Shown one piece after another: positions 7,587 through 11,697 of a stretch of 11,697 nucleotides of DNA; position 1 is the stretch's first letter, and each line of letters starts with the position of its first letter. The stretch spans positions 1-11,697 of the forward strand of contig DAIMKZ010000071.1 of assembly GCA_036721445.1 (NCBI GenBank). Reading direction: 5' to 3'. The notes below the pieces were generated by a model, which saw only the letters and a list, made by a program, of their open reading frames with translations, made no database searches and was not told the origin of the DNA. The stretch comes from UBA4055 sp036721445 (lineage in GTDB: Bacteria; UBA4055). Position numbers and translations under genes: made by a program.

Positions 7587-8768
7587 ATGTCAGATAAATA
7601 CAGACTTAATATTCCGAAAGCTTACGCCTACGATTTCCTGAAGAACTTTATGCTGTTCTCGGGCGTTCTCGTACCGTTCTTCACGCAGTGGGGCGGGATA
7701 AAATTCTCGCAGATCATGATCCTGCAGGCGATCTTCACGCTGGGGATGTTCCTCTTCGAGATCCCGACCGGCGTCGTGGCGGACAGGTACGGCAGGAAAA
7801 CGAGCCTGATCCTGTCCGGTATCTTCACGGCGCTTGCCGTGCTTGTCTACAGCTCGCACCCGTCTTTTCCCGTATTTATTGCCGGCGAGCTGATCTGGGC
7901 GGTCGGGGTGACGCTTGCGTCCGGCGCGGACACGGCTCTCGTTTACGATTCTCTCATTCAGACCGGGGAGGAAAAAGGGTCCAAAAAGATCCTGAACAGG
8001 ATCGAAAGCATAGGGCTTTTCGCCATGGTGTTCGCCGCGCCGCTGGGCAGCCTGGTCGCCAGATACATCGGGGTCAGGTGGGCGATGATCCTGTCTCTAA
8101 TCCCGATCTCGTTCTCTATCGTAATAGCGATGACCTTCACAGAACCGCCTGTCGTTCAGAAAACGGAGGAGAAGAACTATCTCAAAATACTAAGATCAGG
8201 GCTCGTTTACTTTAGAGACCACAAGATCCTCAGGCTTCTTACGATAGATTATGTGGCGATAATGACACTTTCGTTCTTCCTCATCTGGGTATATCAGGTA
8301 GTTCTAAAAAGCCTCGACTTCCCGCTCGAATACTACGGTTTCGTCCACGCCGGGATTGTTATCGCTGAGATCATAGTCCTGAACAGCGTAATAAAAATGG
8401 AATCGGTGGTCGGAAGCAAGAAAAGGTATATTTTCATCTCGACCGCGCTTGTCGGACTGTGCTACCTAGTAATGTCGTATACTCAGAACATCACCGCCGC
8501 CATTGCCTGCATGCTCGTTATAGCCGGGTTCGGACTGACTGTCAAACCGCTTTTCCTCAGCTATATGAACAAGTACATCGAATCCGACAACAGGGCGACC
8601 GTACTTTCGGCAGTATCCATGGCGAGATCCATCGTCACCGCCGCCGCCAACATCGTGTTCGGCTATTTCGTCGACATCAACATGCGCTGGACCCTCTTCG
8701 CCCTCGGCATCATCACGCTAGTCTTCGCCTTCGCGTCCAGAGTCACTGAAGAGCATCTGAAGGATTAA
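7587..8768 (+). CDS. MFS transporter
   Basis: Major facilitator superfamily carrier, 393 residues with about 12 hydrophobic segments, the standard size. Family marks: the loop 2-3 motif A GVVADRYGRK (62-71) preceded by FEIPT, and ASGADTALVYDSLIQ (111-125), which resembles the SG(A/T)(D/E)xALxYDSL motif of a drug/solute MFS subgroup. The repeat of motif A in the second half is not clear. The substrate is unknown; efflux of a small molecule is the usual role for this subgroup. The ATG abuts the TAA of the antiporter gene (TAAATG) with no good Shine-Dalgarno directly upstream, so translation most likely depends on coupling to the antiporter. The two genes are probably one transcription unit. The gene is visibly richer in G+C than its downstream neighbours. 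No terminator with a G+C-rich stem is seen after it. Confidence 0.92.
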   Translation: MSDKYRLNIPKAYAYDFLKNFMLFSGVLVPFFTQWGGIKFSQIMILQAIFTLGMFLFEIPTGVVADRYGRKTSLILSGIFTALAVLVYSSHPSFPVFIAGELIWAVGVTLASGADTALVYDSLIQTGEEKGSKKILNRIESIGLFAMVFAAPLGSLVARYIGVRWAMILSLIPISFSIVIAMTFTEPPVVQKTEEKNYLKILRSGLVYFRDHKILRLLTIDYVAIMTLSFFLIWVYQVVLKSLDFPLEYYGFVHAGIVIAEIIVLNSVIKMESVVGSKKRYIFISTALVGLCYLVMSYTQNITAAIACMLVIAGFGLTVKPLFLSYMNKYIESDNRATVLSAVSMARSIVTAAANIVFGYFVDINMRWTLFALGIITLVFAFASRVTEEHLKD

Positions 8769-8787
8769 AAATTTTATTTTAATTTGT

Positions 8788-8816
8788 TTGATTTTAGACG
8801 CATAATTTGATATTAT
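8788..8816 (+). promoter_or_regulatory. Candidate promoter of the restriction-modification operon
   Basis: TTGATT (8788-8793, 4 of 6), a 17-base spacer and TATTAT (8811-8816, 5 of 6). Initiation near 8823 would give a leader of about 24 bases that includes AAGGA at 8835-8839, seven bases before the endonuclease ATG. No controller-protein box or inverted repeat was seen around it. The whole 78-base gap is AT-rich, so confidence is moderate. Confidence 0.42.
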
Positions 8817-8846
8817 TGATTCTGAAATATTTATAAGGATTTTAAA

Positions 8847-9662
8847 ATGACAGATGACGAAAGATTGGACGATGTTGCTAACCACGCTGGAATTAATGCC
8901 GATTCTTTTGAAGAAATCAGAAATTGTATCAGCGATGATATTTTAAGTAAATATGATGTTTACAGCTATAGACATGCTGCTTCAATACTAAAAAACTCAT
9001 TTTCTTCAGAATTAAATGAGATAGAAGAAGCATTAAGGGCTTTTAATATTACATTAGATGAGATTGCAAAACCAGGTGGTAGTGAATCTGATATGCCAAA
9101 GAAAATTTCTAATAGTTTAAGACCAAAGAAATGGTTTGAGACCAAGATTCAAGGTGATTTAATCGTAAGAGTTCATGAGCATAGTGAAGAAATTTTATCT
9201 ACCGGAAAAATTAAGAAACATACTTTACCCGAAAGAGATCCTGTCACTTTGAAAAATTACATTGACGGTCATAAAATTGACTATGTTAAGGGAAGAGTTG
9301 CTTTAGATATGGAATGGAATAGCAAGGATCAAACATTTGATAGAGATCTTTATGCTTTCAGGATGTTTCACGAATGCGGTATTATAAGTCTTGCAGTTAT
9401 TTTAACACGGAGTACAGATTTAAATGAGATTTTCAACGAACTGCCTTTAAAGAAAAAAGACGGAAGTATAGATCGTAATGACGATGGATCTCAAAAATTA
9501 TGTAAGCAAAAATATGGTGCAAGCACTACATGGATGGGTAAGTTATTATACAGATTAAATGCAGGCAGGCATGGAGGATGTCCTGTATTAGTTTTAGGTA
9601 TTCGTCGAGAAGCTATCAGCGATTTAAATGAATTGCGCATGACTCAAGGAGAAAATGAATGA
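8847..9662 (+). CDS. Type II restriction endonuclease, BglII/BstYI-like
   Basis: Predicted homodimeric Type II endonuclease of 271 residues. The N-terminal 75 residues are polar and helical (GINADSFEEIRNCISDDI, then YSYRHAASILK). The catalytic core is IDYVKGRVALDMEWNSKDQ (144-162) followed by FDRDLYAFRMFHECGIISLAVILTRS (164-189), the arrangement of the BglII/BstYI family, where a PD-(D/E)xK fold cuts sites with a GATC core. Likely active-site residues are D145, E156 and N158 (E-x-N, against E-x-Q in BglII). The sister enzymes suggest AGATCT, RGATCY or GATC as the target, but this is inference. AAGGA lies seven bases before the ATG. The stop overlaps the methyltransferase start by four bases (ATGA), so both are made from one message. 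The AT-rich base composition differs from the MFS gene, consistent with horizontal gain. Confidence 0.85.
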   Translation: MTDDERLDDVANHAGINADSFEEIRNCISDDILSKYDVYSYRHAASILKNSFSSELNEIEEALRAFNITLDEIAKPGGSESDMPKKISNSLRPKKWFETKIQGDLIVRVHEHSEEILSTGKIKKHTLPERDPVTLKNYIDGHKIDYVKGRVALDMEWNSKDQTFDRDLYAFRMFHECGIISLAVILTRSTDLNEIFNELPLKKKDGSIDRNDDGSQKLCKQKYGASTTWMGKLLYRLNAGRHGGCPVLVLGIRREAISDLNELRMTQGENE

Positions 9663-10312
9663 AAACATCAAATGATTTATTAAGAAGAGTATCAGTAAAA
9701 AAATATTCAACAATTTTAGCGGATCCCCCATGGCAGTTTCAGAACAGAACCGGAAAGGTTGCTCCCGAACATAAGAGGCTTATGCGTTATCCGACTATGA
9801 AACTTAAAGAGATTATGGATTTGCCTGTTCAATTATTGACGACAGAAAAAGCTCATTTGTATTTATGGGTTCCGAATGCACTGTTACAGGAGGGGCTTGA
9901 TGTAATGAAAGCCTGGGGTTTTCAATATAAGACTAACATTATCTGGCATAAAGTAAGAAAAGATGGAGAACCTGACGGTAGAGGTGTAGGTTTCTATTTT
10001 AGAAATACAACAGAAGTTTTATTGTTTGGTATTAAAGGGTCATTAAGAACTTTGGATCCCGGCAGAAGCCAAGTAAATATTATAAAATCGATTAAACAGG
10101 AGCACTCCAGAAAACCTGACGAACAGTATGTATTAATTGAGAATTGCAGCCCGGGGCCGTTTCTTGAATTGTTTGCCCGCGGCAGTAGAAAAGGCTGGGA
10201 GACGTGGGGTAATCAGGCAGATGATTATCAAATATTATGGAATACTTATGATAATCACAGCCAAAGTAATTCTAAAGTGTCTGAGAAGATTTCTGTGTAT
10301 TCAGCGAAATAA
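9659..10312 (+). CDS. MT-A70 family DNA adenine N6-methyltransferase
   Basis: Predicted modification partner of the upstream endonuclease, methylating adenine N6 in the same site. The 217 residues carry the catalytic motif DPPW (22-25) inside TILADPPWQFQ, the region AHLYLWVPNALL (65-76), EHSRKPDEQY (148-157) and SPGPFLELFARG (164-175). The last is the S-adenosylmethionine-binding motif, placed after the catalytic motif as usual in this class. AARGSRKGWETWGNQ-like sequence at 173-185 completes the MT-A70 core; the last 30 residues are unconserved and polar. A good AAGGAG at 9646-9651, seven bases before the ATG, and the 4-base overlap with the endonuclease stop point to coupled and efficient translation. 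Because the enzyme stands next to a restriction gene, a DNA role is far likelier than the RNA role of eukaryotic MT-A70 proteins. No target-recognition domain can be delimited by eye. Confidence 0.9.
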   Translation: MKTSNDLLRRVSVKKYSTILADPPWQFQNRTGKVAPEHKRLMRYPTMKLKEIMDLPVQLLTTEKAHLYLWVPNALLQEGLDVMKAWGFQYKTNIIWHKVRKDGEPDGRGVGFYFRNTTEVLLFGIKGSLRTLDPGRSQVNIIKSIKQEHSRKPDEQYVLIENCSPGPFLELFARGSRKGWETWGNQADDYQILWNTYDNHSQSNSKVSEKISVYSAK

Positions 10313-10338
10313 TTTTCTAAGTACAATAATATAAAATT

Positions 10339-10803
10339 ATGTTGATATCGCTTAAACCATTCGATCTTCAAAGCGCGGCCGATATGGTTGAGCAATTTTC
10401 AACGGATGAGATTCTGCGTAAAGAGCTCGGGCTGGATAAAACAGAATTCTCGGCTGAGGAAGAATATAGATTTGTATCGGACTGGTGCGAAAAGACGAAT
10501 TCTATGCAATTTGCGATCAGATACGAAAATGAGTTCGCGGGAATGATAAGTCTGAGTCATATTGATGAAAAGCTGAGAACTGCACGGATAGGTTATTGGG
10601 TCGGGAGCGGATTCAGGAATAAGGGAATTTGTTCTGAAGCGTTCAGGATGATCTTGAACATAGCGAGAGATAAGGGAATTGTTGAAGTCAGGAGCGATAT
10701 AGATAAAGACAACGAATATTCGATGAGAATATGGGAGAAGTATAGTCCGGTAATTACTGAAAGGAATGAAAAACAAGCAGCTTTGATTATCAATATTTTA
10801 TAA
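10339..10803 (+). CDS. GNAT family N-acetyltransferase (RimJ/RimL-like)
   Basis: Cytoplasmic acetyl-CoA-dependent acetyltransferase of 154 residues. The acetyl-CoA-binding motif A is ARIGYWVGSGFRNKGICSEAF (82-102), with R93-x-x-G96 lining the pyrophosphate; the usual Gly/Ala two places later is Cys98. The motif B asparagine-type region is DKDNEYSMRIWEKY (122-135). The family's common GF after this helix is missing (YSPVIT instead). The pattern is closest to the RimJ/RimL subgroup, which acetylates protein N-termini, amino acids or antibiotics; the substrate here is unknown. The ATG is in an AT-rich context 26 bases after the methyltransferase stop and has no Shine-Dalgarno, which leaves the exact start less certain. 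Base composition rises again relative to the preceding operon. Two small membrane-protein frames follow at close spacing. Confidence 0.87.
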   Translation: MLISLKPFDLQSAADMVEQFSTDEILRKELGLDKTEFSAEEEYRFVSDWCEKTNSMQFAIRYENEFAGMISLSHIDEKLRTARIGYWVGSGFRNKGICSEAFRMILNIARDKGIVEVRSDIDKDNEYSMRIWEKYSPVITERNEKQAALIINIL

Positions 10804-10812
10804 GGAAAAATT

Positions 10813-10893
10813 ATGAATGCTAAAAAAGGGATCGCTGTTTTTTTCTTGCAAGTTCTAGCAGTTGCTGTGTATCTGATCTTCAAACCATGCTGA
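10813..10893 (+). CDS. Candidate 26-residue single-span membrane peptide
   Basis: A short frame beginning MNAKKGIAVFFLQ, continuing VLAVAVYLIF and ending KPC. It has a positively charged N-terminus, one hydrophobic stretch of about 18 residues (6-23) and a Cys as the last residue. AAGGA at 10802-10806 is correctly placed before the ATG, which lies 9 bases after the acetyltransferase stop. The stop TGA overlaps the likely ribosome binding site (TGAGGA) of the next small gene. The tight packing and the clear transmembrane pattern favour a real gene; its size keeps confidence moderate. The function is unknown; toxin-like or accessory small membrane peptides look alike at this length. Confidence 0.45.
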   Translation: MNAKKGIAVFFLQVLAVAVYLIFKPC

Positions 10894-10902
10894 GGAAATC
10901 CG

Positions 10903-11106
10903 ATGGAAGGCCTGTTAGGCTTTTTGATCACGTTGTTCTTAATATGCGGGATCTGTTACTCCTTTATAAGCGCGCTTAAAAACGAACCGGACAAGAGAAT
11001 TACGATCACTTCTTTTGTTTTGAATATGCTGGTTCTTGTAATACCGCTCGGATTCTACCTGAAAGATTTTATAGACCGGCTGGGATTTTATTTAGTACTG
11101 CACTGA
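10903..11106 (+). CDS. Small two-span membrane protein, 67 residues
   Basis: No family is recognised. Two hydrophobic helices, about residues 3-25 (LLGFLITLFLICGICYSFISAL) and 36-53, are separated by a charged turn KNEPDKRI (26-33). A short amphipathic tail follows, FIDRLGFYLVLH. By the positive-inside rule the lysine/arginine turn would be cytoplasmic, placing both ends outside. GAGGA overlapping the stop of the preceding 26-residue frame lies seven bases before the ATG, so the two small genes are probably translated together after the acetyltransferase. The function is unknown. Confidence 0.6.
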   Translation: MEGLLGFLITLFLICGICYSFISALKNEPDKRITITSFVLNMLVLVIPLGFYLKDFIDRLGFYLVLH

Positions 11107-11120
11107 TAATTTTCTTGAAT

Positions 11121-11147
11121 TTGACTTATAGCCGGATTTTTTATAAC
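11121..11147 (+). promoter_or_regulatory. Weak promoter candidate before the last gene
   Basis: TTGACT (11121-11126, 5 of 6) and TATAAC (11142-11147, 5 of 6) are separated by only 15 bases, shorter than the optimal 17. It lies in the 65-base gap after the small membrane protein. It may be spurious. Confidence 0.27.
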
Positions 11148-11171
11148 TTAAACATCTCACCGGAGGAATGC

Positions 11172-11697
11172 ATGAACTCACTTCTCGATAAGAACAGCCT
11201 GGCTAATACTGTTGAAAATGTCTCCGAAGCTCTGTTATTCGGAAAGAAGATAAGCGATAAAGATAAAAAGGAAGTTTCGGAATTTATCGTGAGCAGGCAC
11301 GGGGAATACAGATCATACGCGAATATGTTCGCACCTACTGAGTATGATCTGAAGAACGATCTTATACTTTTTACGGGCGAAAAGATAAAGACGGGCGCGG
11401 GTAAAAGCCACATGCTCGGAGAAGAATCGTCGAGGATACTCCGGAAGCTGAACATGCATAATAAAGATGTCGAAAAAGCCCTCAAGGAAGCCGATGAAGG
11501 TATTTTAGGCAGGATAAAGGCAGGTCAGGATGATCCAAGATATGTTCACGGTACTTACTGCTGCAAATCATGCACATGTTCGTTATGGCTGAACCTGTCG
11601 GCAGGCGGACTCGATAACGATACTGAAATGCTGAAGTCAGGCCTGAAATGGCTGAAAAAATTTAGGGACGGTACCGGAAGGTGGAAGAGTTTTCCGT
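11172..11697 (+). CDS. Hypothetical protein, N-terminal part (runs off the window)
   Basis: The frame is open from ATG 11172 to the end of the window, giving 175 residues without a stop. The start is supported by GGAGG at 11162-11166, five bases upstream. An overlapping ATG at 11168 stops after seven codons. The first 125 residues are polar and helical, without a signal peptide or membrane segment. A cysteine cluster YCCKSCTCSLW (129-139; C130, C131, C134, C136) could bind a metal or form disulfides. It is followed by LNLSAGGLDND and LKSGLKWLKKFRDGTGRWKSFP (154-175), whose W-L-x(2)-F-R-D-G-x-G-R-W spacing recalls the repeats of terpenoid-cyclase/prenyltransferase-fold proteins. This likeness is my inference from one repeat only. 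The C-terminal part is missing, so no function is assigned. Confidence 0.75.
   Translation, partial: MNSLLDKNSLANTVENVSEALLFGKKISDKDKKEVSEFIVSRHGEYRSYANMFAPTEYDLKNDLILFTGEKIKTGAGKSHMLGEESSRILRKLNMHNKDVEKALKEADEGILGRIKAGQDDPRYVHGTYCCKSCTCSLWLNLSAGGLDNDTEMLKSGLKWLKKFRDGTGRWKSFP

Noticed and set aside
7688..8215. Plus-strand alternative-frame reading inside the MFS gene
   Set aside because: It is rich in Arg, Asp and Gly, typical of a shifted frame in G+C-richer DNA, while the MFS frame carries motif A and the membrane pattern.
8761..10338. Direct repeats flanking the restriction-modification segment as signs of insertion
   Set aside because: No matching repeats of useful length were seen at the two edges; AT-rich similarity there is not specific.
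11132..11163. CCGG/CCGG pairing that could hide the ribosome binding site of the last gene
   Set aside because: Only four base pairs with a long loop; too weak to call a thermosensor or riboswitch.
1..11697. tRNA, rRNA, CRISPR array, insertion sequence or transposase
   Set aside because: No cloverleaf-type sequence, regularly spaced repeat, terminal inverted repeat or transposase-like protein was seen on either strand.

Overview
This is an 11.7 kb bacterial window with every supportable gene on the plus strand and almost no wasted space: no gap between genes exceeds about 190 bases. It starts inside the 3' part of a RecN DNA-repair gene and ends inside an unfinished gene of unknown function. 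The standard code fits throughout (TAA and TGA both act as stops), with frequent AGA/AGG and ATA codons and mostly AGGA-type ribosome binding sites. The host cannot be named from this. The lineage is not one I recognise, and base composition varies: recN, the antiporter, the MFS gene and the last gene are visibly richer in G+C than the 141-residue membrane protein, the ammonium transporters and the restriction-modification pair.

Layout. (1) 2-907, C-terminal half of RecN. (2) 1013-5644, a membrane-transport block: an unknown 141-residue membrane protein, two tandem ammonium transporters (Amt), a strong hairpin, and a 465-residue permease of the ArsB/NhaD/SLC13 ion-transporter superfamily. (3) 5754-8768, a monovalent-cation/proton antiporter fused to a PTS EIIA-like domain. 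It is followed with no intergenic base by an MFS transporter, and a good sigma70-type promoter precedes the pair. (4) 8847-10312, a compact Type II restriction-modification operon: a BglII/BstYI-like endonuclease overlapping by 4 bases an MT-A70-family adenine methyltransferase. (5) 10339-11106, a GNAT acetyltransferase followed by two very small membrane proteins. (6) 11172 to the end, the N-terminal 175 residues of a protein with a cysteine cluster and a C-terminal stretch that resembles a terpenoid-cyclase/prenyltransferase-type repeat.

How the parts fit. Genes 1509-7586 suggest uptake of ammonium plus movement of anions or sodium and of monovalent cations against protons. The EIIA-like domain, with its phosphorylatable histidine intact, suggests that antiport could respond to PTS phosphorylation state. 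The restriction-modification operon is self-contained, AT-rich and has its own candidate promoter, so it looks like an accessory insertion between housekeeping-type transport and small-protein genes. No mobile element, tRNA, rRNA or CRISPR array was seen. Most genes belong to known families. The least explained items are the antiporter-EIIA fusion, the R-before-M operon with an MT-A70 enzyme, the small membrane proteins and the truncated final gene.
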